From Liquidambar formosana (Eukaryota; Streptophyta; Magnoliopsida; Saxifragales; Altingiaceae): a DNA stretch of 64,000 nucleotides. Positions within the stretch are counted from its first letter, which is position 1. Every line of letters begins with the position of its first letter. The stretch covers positions 31,029,859 through 31,093,858 of the forward strand of contig CM077824.1 in the NCBI GenBank assembly GCA_039720395.1. The letters are read 5' to 3'. The notes beneath the pieces were generated by a model that was not told the DNA's origin, did no database searches, and was given only the letters and a program-made list of their open reading frames with translations. Of the stretch, positions 35,449 to 47,736 are shown piece after piece. The translations under genes were made by a program, and so were the position numbers.

Positions 35449-36795
35449 TTGTGTTCTCAAAGAGAAAACCCACCAATGGGTGAACCTCGCCTTGAGGGTG
35501 AGAACCCTCCTCATAGGGTCAATCCTCAGGGAGGACCGTCTATGGGAGCATCGGCCCAGGATGAAGCGGCTCAGAATGGTAGGCGAGCCCCACCAGGACC
35601 TACGCCGCCAGTACCTCCACCAGTTCAAAAATTTGTTACCGTCGAAGAAATGGAGAAAAGAATGGCGATGGAGCGGGCTAGGCTTACCTTGCCAGCAGCA
35701 TCAGAGCTCGACATGAGGCCCCCATATCCGCTCGAATTGGCAAGTGCACCATACCCCCAGGGTATACGCCGCCCCTGAAATTCCCCTTATTCAACGGGAT
35801 AGATGGAAATGCACGAGAATATGTAGTGCGATTTCTTGATGCACTAGGACCTTATCGATCTGACGAAAACTTACGACTTCGTGAGTTTTCAAAATCACTT
35901 ACCGTCGATGCTTACTCTTAGTACTCCAATCTTGCCCCAGAATCCATACCAACCTGGGACGCGATGGTTCTCGCTTTCCACAGCAAGTTCTTTTATGTGG
36001 AAGAGCGGCTCACTATCATCACTTTGAGTCAAGAAAGACAGAAGAAAGATGAGGATCCCATCGAGTTCATAAAAAGATTCAGAAAAAAGGCGATGCGGTG
36101 CCACGACCCAATCACTGAAGAAAATTTGGTAAAGGTATGCCTAAATGGCTTGCTTCCATCGTACAAGTTGCATCTTGAAAACTCAAACCTTGGGTCATTT
36201 TCCCGCATCTGCGAAGCAGCCAAAAATACTCATCGCAGCAAACAGGAAGAACTCGCCAGAAGCGCCCCTAGGTCAGATTGAAGAAATCCAAAACAAAGTT
36301 TAGCACCAGCCGCTAGCAGCTGCTGAGACAAAGCGCCCTAAGAAGGATGAATCCTCCAAGAAGGCGAAAGAGGTTGAGGAACCCCCACCTTTTCCTTGTC
36401 CTATGGACGAGGTACTGACAGTACTCGATGGATGGGTCAGAGACCATATTATTCGTCTTCTTCCGGTGGCAGTTCGACCTATTGCAGCTGATAGAGCTCG
36501 ACCCAACTACTGTGCCTATCACCGATTCAACAAGCATGCTACTGTAGATTGCTGGGTTCTCCGTAGATTCTTTGACAAAAAGCTTAAGAATGGCGACTTG
36601 GAGGTTGCCCCACCTCGAGATATCGATGCAGATCCGTTTCCCACACATAACGGGGCGGGGCAAGCCATGACAGCTGCCTATCTCAACCTCTATGGTGATG
36701 AAGAAGCGAGCCAAGGCGAGTACGACTCTCTGGCTGAGAAGCTCCAGGATCATGCAAAGTTCAAAGCTTTCTATGATCAGATGGGTTTTTCATAA
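35449..36795 (+). pseudogene. gag: Element 2 gag, broken
   Basis: Pieces in order: a proline-rich N-terminal region (35449-35778); after a frame change near 35770, the gag core (FPLFNGIDGNAREYVVRFLDA, FIKRFRKKA, VKVCLNGLLPSYK) with a TAG at 35919-35921; another frame change and stops near 36265-36302; and a zinc-knuckle-like CAYHRFNKHATVDCW with a basic tail (36403-36795). It encoded the RNA-packaging coat protein and is not translatable as one chain. Confidence 0.8.
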
Positions 36796-36822
36796 CCCTT
36801 ATGTTTCGAGGCGACTAAGGCC

Positions 36823-37566
36823 ATGGTCTACCTCGCCCATAAAACAAATGAAGAAGCTTTCTCCAATGAAGGGTCGATCAAACGTTCCATCAAGAATCAC
36901 GATACCACCCTTACTTTCAGCTATGCTGATCTTGAAACACCATACATAAATCACAATCGACCCCTGTATGTCACAGCATTCATCAATGGGGTCGAACTGA
37001 GGCGGGCCTTACTCGATCTAGGGTCCTCAGTAAATATCGTATCAGCCAACACTTTAGTCTCTACAGGTATACCCCTGAACAAGGTTACCAGGCAGACCAT
37101 CGAGATCTCTGGGTTCGTAGCGAAAGGAGAGAAGACTATGGGGCATGTCACCCTTGATTTGGAGGTCGACCCCACTAAGTCAGCCACAAGGTTTCATGTT
37201 ATAGAAAGCTCCACCTCATACCATGTACTATTAGGTCGACCTTGGATTCACAGGTTCAAGGCCGTCCCTTCTACGTTCCATCAGTGCTTGAAGCTTCGGC
37301 TTAAAGGAAAAATGGTGGTTGTACCAGCATCAACATCGCCCTTCGAAAAGCATGAGGCCTACATCACTAAGGCATCCTTCTTTAATGAGGTATCTCCGGA
37401 AGGAGAAGCAACCCCTTTCAAGGTCCAGCCCATGCCATTGCCAAAATGGGAAGATGCTAAAAGGGGGTGTTTTGCTCCTAAACTGAAGGATAAAGGTAAG
37501 CGACCTCGCCTGAGTCCCCCGCCAGAGAAGGAATCACCAAAAGCTACCAGAATTCTCCACCCCTGA
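36823..37566 (+). pseudogene. Element 2 aspartic protease region
   Basis: The open frame has the retropepsin region LRRALLDLGSSVNIV (near 37010) and YHVLLGRPWIH (near 37220). The catalytic triplet reads D-L-G, where Element 1 has D-N-G, which should weaken or abolish activity. No G-patch is seen after it. A TAA at 36793-36795 cuts it off from gag and a TGA at 37564-37566 from RT. Confidence 0.75.
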
Positions 37567-37844
37567 CGGGAAAATCGTGTACCAAGTTAACGGTTTATGA
37601 CTAGTCGATGGGGGCAAACCCTAGGCCAATAGGGTTAAACCCCCACCCAAAAGAATGTCTAGGTGCAACTATCGACCCCTCTAAGGTGTTGGCTGCACCA
37701 GAATGCTTGCAGGACGAGCCCCGACCGCAAGAGGAGGAACTTAAGAAAATCGACCTTGCTGATCCAGGCGACTCACCACGACCGATCTTCCTCAGTAAGC
37801 TGACTCCCTTTAAAACAGAAGCAATCCATAATTGCGTTGATTAA

Positions 37845-38975
37845 AGATTACACCGATGTCTTTGCTTGGAGTTATAAAGAGATGCCTGGCCTCAACCCTA
37901 GGGTCACAGTACATCGCCTTAATGCTGCGGTAACCTCACGGCCTGTAAAGTAGCCCACTCGGGTGTTTCGACCTGAACTTGAGCTCCAAATCAAAGCGGA
38001 GATAGAAAAGCTTTTGGAGGCCGGTTTTATCAAGCCTATACAGCACCCTGAGTGGCTCGCCAACATCGTACCAGTCAAAAAGAAGAATGGGCAAATTCAA
38101 TGTTGTGTCGACTTTAGAGATCTCAACAAAGCTTGTCCCAAGGATGAGTTTCCTCTGCCCAACCTCGACACACTGGTCGATGCAACAGCGGGGCATGAGT
38201 TGTTTTCTTTTATGGATGGTTTTAGTGGGTATAACCAGATCAAAATGGCTTGAGAAGATGCCCCAAAAACTGCTTTTCGAACCCCAATGGGCAACTTTTA
38301 CTATGATGTTATGCCTTTTGGGCTGAAAAATGCTGGGGCAACGTATCAGCGGGCTATGACTGCCATATTTCATGATATGCTTCACAAAACGGTGGAGGAC
38401 TATGTCGACGACATAGTGGTCAAGTCAAAGGTGCAGGCGAGCCATGTCACCGATTTGAAGGCCGTCTTTGAAAGATGTTGCCGTTACCAACTCCGCATGA
38501 ATCCCCTCAAGTGTGCGTTTGGGGTCTCGTCAGGAAAATTTCTTGGTTTTCTAGTGCATCGACACGGTATCGACATAGATCCCTTCAAGGCTCGAGCCAT
38601 ACAAGAAATGCCACCTCCCACCTCCCAAAAATAGCTCAAAAGTTTCCTCAGCAAGGTCTCTTACGTGAGGCGCTTCATCCCAGCTTTGTCAGAAGTAATG
38701 AAACCATTTGGTCCTTTGATGAAAAAGAAGGCACCCTTTAAGTGGGAGGAAGAACACCAAGTCGCTTTCGAAAAAATCAAAGCAGCACTTACCTCCACCT
38801 CCACCAGTGATCCCCCCTCGACCTGGACAACCTCTCAGAATGTACCTCACATCGACGGAAAACTCTGTAGGCGCCTTGCTAGCACAAGAAGTCGATGGGC
38901 AGGAAAAACCTGTCTACTACATAAGTCGAGTCATTCGTGGCCCGGAAGTGCGATACACCCCAGTTGAGTGACATT
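37845..38975 (+). pseudogene. pol: Element 2 reverse transcriptase and first RNase H, broken
   Basis: RT motifs: LLEAGFIKPIQHPEWLANIV, CCVDFRDLNKACPKDEFPLP, FMDGFSGYNQIKM, MPFGLKNAGATYQ, DYVDDIVVKS (catalytic YVDD, about 38400) and FLGFLVHRHGIDI. In-frame stops occur near 37951, at 38251-38253 and at 38632-38634. The connection region and the start of RNase H (38665-38967) then drift out of frame. Confidence 0.85.
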
Positions 38976-39720
38976 GCGTAGCTTTGGTCTTTGCCTGTCA
39001 AAAGTTTAGACATTATCTTCTGGCTCATGAGTTACACCTCATGACAAAATGCGACCCACTCAGATAGCTCCTCACTCGACCTGCTCTGTCAGGAAGGGCG
39101 TCTCGATGGCTCTTACTCATGGTAGAATTTGATATCCTTTGCAAAGTACCCACGACAATTAAAAGTCAAGCATTGGCCGACTTGCTAGCCCACTTCCCTA
39201 GTGGCAAGCACGAGCCATTAGCAGAGGACATCCCCGGAGACTTGGTCGAGGCAGCCTGGGCTAATGTAGGTGGAGAATACCATATGAGTTTTGATGGGTC
39301 GGCAGCAGGAGGAGAAGGTGGTGCTGGAATTGTTTTCACAACCCCAAATGGGGAAACAGTATCCCAGTCCTATAGACTTGCCTTCCCTTGTACCAACAAT
39401 GAAGCTGAGTACGAGGCACTCGTAATCGGACTCCTCACTGCCCTTCAGATTAGGGCAATTTGCCTTTGTATACGAGGGGATTCCAACCTTGTGATCAAGC
39501 AAACATCAGGAGAATTCGCCGTAAAAGAAATCGCCCTAGCACCATACAGAACTATAGTACAGAAGTTGCTGGATAGGTTTGAGATGGTCAGGGTCGAGCA
39601 CCAACCTCGATCTAGTAATCAACATGCAGATGCCCTTGCAACTCTAGCTTCCAAGGTCACCATGCATGGGAAGGAACTCGACATCAAGGTCACCAGGCGA
39701 CCTATGCCTTGCACTATGCT
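38976..39720 (+). pseudogene. pol: Element 2 second RNase H region
   Basis: Acidic signature residues are in MSFDGSAAG (39285), NNEAEYEAL (39400), RGDSNLVI (39475) and QHADALATL (39620). As in Element 1 this is the extra archaeal-type RNase H of the Tat lineage. The frame is open from 39119 through the module and into the integrase linker. Confidence 0.82.
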
Positions 39721-41332
39721 TGACCTGATCCATGAAGATGAGATGGCCGAAGATGATTGGAGGAAGCCAATAATTAATCAACTGTCCAATAAACAAAGTC
39801 GCCTAAACACAATCAAGGGGTTAGAAAAGTACGTGGTTCTTGAAGGCGAACTGTACCACAGGAGACCAGATCACGTCCTAGCTCGATGTATCAGCAAAGA
39901 GGTGGCTCGCAAAATTTTAAACACCATGCACTCACAGTACTGTGGTCAAAATGAAGTCCCTCTATATCGACGCATCCAGCGGCAAGGATATTATTGGCCA
40001 TCCATGTCGCAAGATGCAGCTAGCATCCAGAAAGCTTGCATCAAGTGCCACGAGCTGGCCGACCCAGCAGAGTGTAACTTTGTGGAGGAAAGGGATTGGC
40101 GGCAACTTTACATTGATTTCCTCACAGAGGGCGCCTTACCCCTCGAAAAGAAAGATGCAATTGTCATTCAAAGAAAGCTCCCAGATATTTTGTTAAGAAC
40201 GGAGAGTTGTTCAGAAAAGGAATTGAGGGTGCACCACTACGATGTCTCTCCAACCTTGAAACACAGAGAGTCTTGGAAGAAGTCCACGGAGGGGCATGTG
40301 GAGAACACCAGGGTGGCTCCAAGCTGTATCTACAGTTGCTCCGTATTGGCTATTACTGGCCGACCATGGAAACTGATGCAGCACAACATGTCAAGAGGTG
40401 CCAACCTTGCCAAATGCATGCTAACCGCATCCATACACCTGCAGTTGAACTACAGAGCATCTCGACTCCATGGCCTTTTCACACTTGGGCAATGGATCTC
40501 ATAGGACCCATATCGCCAGGAGGGAGGGAAAATATATGGATCCTCGCGGCAACGGAATGTTACACCAAATGGGATCGAGGCTGTATCGCTCAGAAAAGCA
40601 ACAGGAGATGCAGTGGCCAATTTTATCAAAGAAAACATCATTTGTTGATTTGGTATCTCGAACAGGATCTTGTCCGATAACGGGACCCCTTTTGTAAATC
40701 GACATGTCAGGAATCTCCTTGATAGGTACCAAGTCACCCATGTGAGGTCAACCTCTTACTATCCCAAGGGGAATGGACAAGCAGAGGCGACCAACAAAAC
40801 CCTCCTAAAAATCCTAAGTAAGATGGTAGATGACTCGCCTCGATCATGGTCCGATCAACTCCCTATGGCTCTGTGGGCATATAGGACTTCGAAGAAGGAA
40901 GCCACTAGGACTACTCCTTTCGCCCTAGTTTATGGGACTGAAGCTGTCATTCCTGTGGAAATCGCCATACCCTCGGCCCGCATGGCTCTGGCTAGTGAGG
41001 TCGACCTAGATACGAGGCGAGCTGAGCTTGAGGCATTGGAGGAAAGAAGGGATAAAGCCTTGGAAAAATCTCAAGTCTACCAGCAGAGGGTAGCTCGATC
41101 CTACAACAGGATGGTGCGACTCAGGGTATTCCAGGAAGGTGACCTAGTTTTAAAGACTAAGGACTTCGTGAGGTGAGGTCTTCCTAGCTCCTAACAAGTT
41201 CACTCGTAAGTGGGAAGGTCCCTACGTCGTGAGGAAAGCAAGTGAAAGTGGGTACTATCGCATATCACCAATCGGCTCTGATGATTTACTTCCACCAATC
41301 AACGCGATGTGGATCAAAGCATATTGCCCTTA
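39721..41332 (+). pseudogene. pol: Element 2 integrase with duplicated zinc-binding module, broken
   Basis: Two successive linker-plus-zinc modules occur. The first is DDWRKPIINQL ... GELYHRRPDHVLARC ... HSQYC ... GYYWPSMSQDA ... CIKCHE (39750-40055). The second is RDWRQLYIDFLTEG ... RKGIEGAPLRCL ... VHGGACGEH ... GYYWPTMETDA ... CQPCQMH (40090-40430, partly in another frame). The core follows: MDLIGPISPGG, then after frame changes DNGTPF (40677) and GNGQAEATNK (40770), and a C-terminal region ending about 41332 (KWEGPYVV). Several frameshifts make it inactive. Confidence 0.82.
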
Positions 41333-41639
41333 GTGAATCGACCTAGCATTGTTTTGTTGTTTTGTGCAAAATATCTTTTGATTCCTTTTGAATTATCGAC
41401 ATCAGAAGAATTCATAGGGAATGAATAGATTTTGTACTTAAATTTGTGTGCAAAAAGAAGATTGTATCTTCATTAAGGTTCAGAAAATTACAATTACCAT
41501 GGAGGGCATCGCCCTAACAAAAAAGTACAACTGCATTGACCTAACAAAAAATCATAATCACGCAACATCCTTTCTCCCACTTTCAAAAAAAAAAAGGAAA
41601 GAGATCATAACAAACAACATGTGTTTAAGAAAATACAAA
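41333..41639. other. spacer between Element 2 integrase and the antisense gene
   Basis: AT-rich, with no coding signal. The end of the antisense gene approaches from the right. Confidence 0.4.
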
Positions 41640-42226
41640 AACTACCGAAGATCAGGTGCCATGATGGCACTCATGTCGATATCAGGGGCAGCGGCATGGG
41701 CTGGCTTGCAGACTGGTTCTTTATATCAGCCTTCCAACCTTTGAGGTCGGCGATCTGGGTGTCCAAAGCTTGACGTTGATCTTGCAAATTCGCCAATGCT
41801 TTGTCGCAATCTCTTAGCTCGACATGGGTACTAACGAACTTGAACATTGGACGAAATTGCTCAACCTCCGCGTTAAGCCAGTTTACCAAGAAGCTGCTGA
41901 AGGATAAATCCTTCAAACCATCCTCGATCAGAGCAATGTCATCACAAGTCAACGACCCAGGAGAACAAGTGAGAAGAGTCTCAGCAATAGTCAATAAATA
42001 GTCAAAACTTTGACTACGAATGGCGGGGGACACGAGGCGATAGGTCGCGCCTACAGTCCCCATACTTGCTGAAAACTCTTCTTGCCAATGCAGCCCTCTC
42101 CCTGGGAACCCAGAAGCCGTTCATGTCGATGGTGTCAGCAAATAGTGGGCGATCACGTTTGGTTGACCATATCAATGGGCTCCCCCCTACATGACCGGAC
42201 CTTATGTGCCACAAACACTCGATTTG

Positions 42227-42257
<31 letters not shown>

Positions 42258-42634
42258 TTGAAATCAGTTTTTCCTTTTTTTTTTTAATAAAAAAAAGGGG
42301 GGGGGATATATTAGGAATAAACATAGAAAGAAGGGAGAAACTCGCCAGGGGTCTCAGAGCTTGAACCCAACGGAGCTTTGCCTTTGTCTAGGGTTTGAAC
42401 TGTTGGCTGAGTCGTTGCCTATCGAACAGTCGGCCTAACTCTCCTGAAAGAGCCTTGGGATTTCCTCTGCATTATATTTATGAGAGTGGTATCATCCTCG
42501 CCATCATCTTCGGTGCCAGAAGAAACGTGCAGAACTTGAGGAGCACCAGTTCCAGTCACGATGTCTGCCTGGGTCGAGCCACCCTCGGCTCTGTCCTCTT
42601 TAGCTTGCTCTTTCAAACCTTCGCCTATGACCTC

Positions 42635-45311
42635 TGTAATACCCGTAATTTTTAAATAGGGTATTAAGGGTTTAATCTATGGTTAACGTAGTTAATCCCT
42701 TGATTTGTCAAATGATTACATGCATAGGTAATGCATGTATATGATATTATGATGTTGGATGCGTTTGGATGCTTGTTTTGGTGCATTGAGTATCTTTCGG
42801 GTGCGCTTAGCCTCATTTGCAACTTAAGGGTTTAAGCTGCTGAAATTTGGCTAAGTGTTGGGAAAAATTGAATTTTCGTAAATTTTCGTTTTAAAGGATA
42901 ATTTTTGGCGGTAATGGGAGTTTATAATATTATAAGACATTGGTGATTTTATGGGAATTTATTAGCATGTTTGGATTGGGTTCCACGCATGTTTGTTTTA
43001 GGAAAATCTGTCGGGCGACGGATTTTGTACTAAAACTTGAAATTTAGATTTTGATATATTGGGTATTTGATTTTTTTGATATTTTATTTGGATTGAAATG
43101 GGGGGTTATTTGCTTATTTTCATTAAATAACTTAAAGTAAAATCTTTCTTCGTCCTTTTACTTAAATGTTTTTAATGAAAATAAGGCAGGGATGTGTACT
43201 GTGGGAGTTTATACACAATTGCCTGAGTTACTGGGCATTTTCAGCAAGTGACGATCGATCCTGGCTTTGGGACGATCGATCGTCAGTGCCCCGGAAATGC
43301 ATTTTTGCTTCTGTTTTTCACGATCGATCGTGCCCTCGGACCACGATCGATCGTGCAACGCGGTTTTTGCAAATTTTTTTGCGTAAAATGACACAAATGC
43401 CCCTCACCCCTTATAAAAACCCATCCCCACGATTTTTAGACCAAATCTGATCTTTTTAGGCTTGGAGAGAGAGAGAGAGAGGGAGAGAAGGAGAAGATGG
43501 GGCAGAGGCTCGACGGCGTCTCGCCGGAGCATGGCGACTTCGATTCGACGCTGGCAAGCTCGGATCTAGCGTGTTTTAGCCCGATCTACGCGTGTTTGGT
43601 GGTGGATTTGGGTTTTTCTCTCTCTTTAAGGCTTGGGAATGCATTATTATGGTTAGGATTCATATTCTCCAACCTCTTGGTGGAGCTTGGAGCTTTTTCA
43701 CGGTGATTTGAGCTTGGATTTCGTGGGTGTTGGCATGGATTGTCATCCTCACCAACTCTTTGGCATTCTAGAGGTATTTTCTCACATTTTGGAGTTAGGG
43801 TTTGTAATTTATTTTGGGTTATCGTCTCATTCTTACATTTTTGGGTTATTTATGCATATTGGGGAGTTTTGGTCGTGATGTGGAGTTGGGACCTCCGTTA
43901 CCAACATCAACCAAGTCATTTGGGAGCTAGGGCTTAGATTGGGAGCGTGCATTTGCATCCTAAGGCTTGGAGTTCATACTCACCACATTAAAGGTTACAT
44001 TTTTCCACGCATTCGGTTGAGGTAGGTGCAATTTACATAGGTTTAAACTATTGAAATGATAATATGGTATATATTATCATGTTATTTGGTATTCTTGGGC
44101 CTAGAATACGTATATAAATGATTTATGGAATAAATCTTGAAGGAGAACTTTGGGTATTTGGCAACATAAATTGGAATTATGTTTATTAATAAGTTTGATT
44201 AATTGTATACCTTTTATGGAATATAGATGTAGGGATTTTATGGTTACTTTCCCTGTTTATTCGAAGTTTTCGATTATGATTTTAAGGTTATAATCATAAT
44301 GAGAAATTATGTTGTTTATTACAATTTTGGGTACAATTATGATGTTATTTGATTATGGTTTATATAGCATACTTTGAAGATGATTTTGGTTATAAAATCA
44401 TTTTATGGTTTGTCGCATTGCATGTTGGCATAATCATGCATTAAATGGATTTAATGAATACTGGGTAAAATTATTGCATAAAAGGGGTCATTGGAATTGG
44501 ACTACTTGCAGTCAATGGGACTTTGCGGTGTTTTCCATTCCTTTGGTCCTGGGGTACTTTCCGGTTCCAGGTAAGAACCCTTGTGTTCCCGAATCAGAGG
44601 CTACTTTCCAGTTCCAGGTAGGAACCCTTGTGTTGTCCTCTTGGAGGTTGGGTTTAAAATCCTCCGTTTCCGCGCGAAGACTCCTGCGGGAGTGGTTGGT
44701 AATTAATGGAATCAATGTAAATTGGACATGAGTCATATGCATTGGGCATTATGCATTATTTATTTTAAGTTATGGGTTATAACTTATTTTGGGATTTGTA
44801 ATATACTTGGTTAGTATATTTTGCTTTAAATGATATAATTGGTTTTATTTATATCATTGCCTTAGTTTACTATGTCAAATTGTATCTACTGAGTCGTCTG
44901 ACTCACGCCTATTATTTTAAATATTTTTTCAGATAATCCAAGGATTGGTTTGGCTATCTTGGGCGGAAGATGTTCTTAATGGAAATTTCATTATGTTAAT
45001 CAGCAATGTAATTGAATCAGATATGTAAATGTAATTTAAATCAGGGTTGTAATTTTAATTCTTTATGGTTGTATACGTGGAATGCGATGCATAGGATGAT
45101 ACCACTTACATGGATGACAGGAAATTTTTATGTATGGATTTTATAACAGGTTTTCACGATGGTATGTCCTATCTACGGATGGGTCATGCCGAAAATTTTT
45201 AAAATGTTGATGATTTTAGCACGTGTCATCCATGCCTTAACAAGGGATTTATTAAAGAAAAAGCTTGTTTTATTATTATTGATCACGGCTTAATTAATTT
45301 GGGTCGTGACA
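42635..45311. mobile_element. solo LTR (2677 bp) of another Ty3/gypsy-type element, nested in Element 2
   Basis: It starts TGTAATACCCGTAATT, ends GGGTCGTGACA, and is flanked by ACCTC at 42630-42634 and 45312-45316. TG...CA ends, a 5-bp duplication, no internal coding, primer site or second LTR, and length within the range of chromovirus LTRs support a solo LTR left by LTR recombination. It contains a GA-rich leader (43463-43495), a cluster of GATCGATC palindromes (43248-43362), and a duplicated segment (CTTTCC-GTTCCAGGTA-GAACCC near 44559 and 44604). Small frames such as 43497-43706 are not supported as genes. Confidence 0.85.
43248..43362. repeat. cluster of CGATCGATCG palindromes in the solo LTR
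   Basis: GACGATCGATCC, GACGATCGATCGTC, CACGATCGATCGTG and CACGATCGATCGTG occur within 115 bp, about 100 bp upstream of the GA-rich leader, in the position of a promoter. Spacing is roughly 26, 52 and 24 bp. Confidence 0.75.
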
Positions 45312-45785
45312 ACCTCATCATCTCTATCCTCAGGCTCTTCCTCGGCCTCAACTTCGTGGTCTTCCCCGAGCGTGGGGACAGTCAGATCCACTTCAGCGTC
45401 GATCTCTCGTTCTATGACTTACTCGATCTCATGAGCAGGAGAAGTGATTGGAGTCCCTTGGCCTTCACCTGCTAATACGACCTCAGGGTCGCCAACATCC
45501 TCATCAACTGATTAAAAAATCTCCTGAAAAGAGGGAATAGGAATGAAGTTAGGAGATAGCGTCTCAAGGAGAGTATTCATCACCTTGCCTTTACCGCGAC
45601 GCACCTCCCTCGTCTTGACCTGAGCAGTCAAGGTGACGGATTCCCCGTGTTCCGAAGTGGTAGGTCGTGGCTTTCTGACCAGAGGAGCCTCATCAATGCC
45701 CTCGACCTCCTCCAAGATCAAATGACGAGACGATCCCTAAAAAAAAAAGGGGGAGGAGTTAGTCAATAAAACAGATTGAAGTGCG

Positions 45786-45823
<38 letters not shown>

Positions 45824-47736
45824 AGCTTACCTCGCCGACTTGCTTCTTCTTCGCTTTGGTCGGCTTGGAGACCGTAGATGTAATTTTTCTTTTCTTAGGC
45901 TTAGCAGGTTGAGAAGGTTGCTCTGTCGCCACAACCTTTTTCTGCTCCGACTTGGGTAAAGCCGCCTTAATGCGGAGCGAATAATCTCCTTTGAAAATAG
46001 GAAGGGTTGGGCACTGCTGGGAGGGAGAATCCACAAATGATCTGAGGGCAGTTAAGGTGCGGTTCCAGAACGTCAGACCGCCCTCGCTGTAAACTCCTTC
46101 CTGCTTTTTGTTTGGGAAGGAGATCGAGTTAATCTCAGCACAGAATCTGGGAAAGTTGGGGAGAAGGAAGTCCTGAAAGGCGGACTCAATAGCAGGGGTG
46201 GTGCCAAGGAAGGCCGGCGGTCCCTAGTCAAACCCAAATTGACGCAACACCCTGTTAGGGCTGTATAGAGTCACAAGTCTCTCGCTATCCTGAATGGCAA
46301 GCAGGTGGGTCGCTATAACGGCAACAAAAATCCTGCATCGGGTTTCAGTAAGCTCATCTCGACCTGGCCTCCATATAATCGCCTCATCAAGAAAGAACTC
46401 GCGATAATTAATAGCTATTGGGCGATCTGTATAGGGCCTTGACTCAAAAACCCTCTCAGTATCAATGAAGTCACAAAGACGGCGAGGAGACGCCTTCCTC
46501 CATCGCCACGCTCGAGGCATCTCCTGTTTAACCGCAACCTCGACCTCCTTCCCATTAATCACTTTCTTTTCTTGGTGGGTGGCTGAGAACTTTACAGGTG
46601 CTGGGCCGTATCCCCTAAAGCGTTCGTATAAAAACATCTGGAGAAAGGATGCTGAAACAAAGGTGTTTGCATTAAATCGACCCATCGACCTCTTGATGTC
46701 CGACTTGAGCATATCTAATCTGCAATACAAAGAACCCAGGAACACTGGCGCTAAGGCAAATTGCTGGCCTTGTGCGATTTTGATCGCAATAGGGAACACT
46801 GTCGCGCTGATTCCATCTTCTAGGGCCCCCTCAAGTACATACCGACTTAGCCAGTAGCTAAGAAAGGCCACCAGACTGTACTTATGTTCAAAATTTGCTC
46901 CATTAATAGGCGGCCCTTCCTCAGGCTTCTTTGGATAATCTTTCCACCAAAGACGCACCCAGCTCGCGAAATTGGCCTTACGTGCTGGGTCATCCCCTTT
47001 TTTCCTATATGCCGACTTAAGCTTGGCAGAGGTCGCTAGAGCTTCTTTTAGGAAGTCTTCAGCCTCTTGTTCAGCATCGCTCAAAGAAATTTTAAACAAG
47101 TCATCTACCCCAAAGGGTTCAAGTCGAGTTAGGACAACCACGTCCTCCAGTGTTGGGGTGAACTCCCCCCAGGGTGTTATAAAGGTATGGGTCGAAGTGC
47201 ACCACCTCGACAATAAGAAACTCAGAGCTTTCTTGTCTCGGGCGATATAATCACTCCTGCTAGCACGGATCGCGTTAGTAACCCCTGCATCGGCTAGGAT
47301 TACCTTGGTTGCAGGATTAGACAAAGTGTAGATTACCCAATCAGACCACCCCGTTCCAACCTAAGAATGGGAAGCAAAGAGAATACCCGACTCAGGGTGG
47401 TCACCCCGCTTGACACGAAATCGGGGTATTGTTTCAGCTAAGGCAGGAACCCCATCATCTACCCCCACTTCTTCTAAAGGCATCAGCATCTCTTGCCCGA
47501 TCGCACCGACTCGCTCGAGCTTACCCTTCTCGGTGATCTGCCAAAAGCTGTCTTGAAGCCATAGAGAGTCTTTCCATGTGTCTTTAGGAGGAACGCTAGG
47601 CACAGAGCCGTTCTTATGGCACAAGGAAGGAGGCATGTCTGAAGAAAGGAGGAAGTACTAGAGATGGGAGTTCTAGAGAGAGAAGTAAAGGGAATGGCGA
47701 GAGAACAATAAGGTTCTCTCCTGAAGCTAAGGGCCC

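Larger units (their letters stand above)
41640..47636 (-). pseudogene. antisense PMD (aminotransferase-like plant mobile domain) gene of Element 2, broken
   Basis: The main exon runs from ATG 47636 to 45831, in one frame of 602 codons, with only two internal stops, both TAG (47361-47363 and 46224-46226). PMD motifs: GWSDWVIYTL, ALSFLLSRWCTSTHTFIT, PWGEFTPTLEDVVVLTRL. A basic Lys/Arg stretch (about 45900-45840) looks nuclear-targeting. A GTAAGC donor (45830) and a T-run/AG acceptor (ending 45738) lead in phase to an acidic tail, which has a TAA at 45512-45514 and is split by the solo LTR. Without the LTR the frame joins exactly to 42634-42419. A coiled-coil-like segment at 42063-41671 follows a further frame change. 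TATAAATA lies 100 bp upstream. Confidence 0.78.

Noticed and set aside
43497..43937. Small frames in the nested solo LTR
   Set aside because: They lie in the leader region of an LTR and show no protein motif.
45417..45440. GTAAGTC as an extra donor in the tail of the Element 2 PMD gene
   Set aside because: It would remove a TAA, but I could not find a convincing acceptor in phase, so I left the tail as broken.
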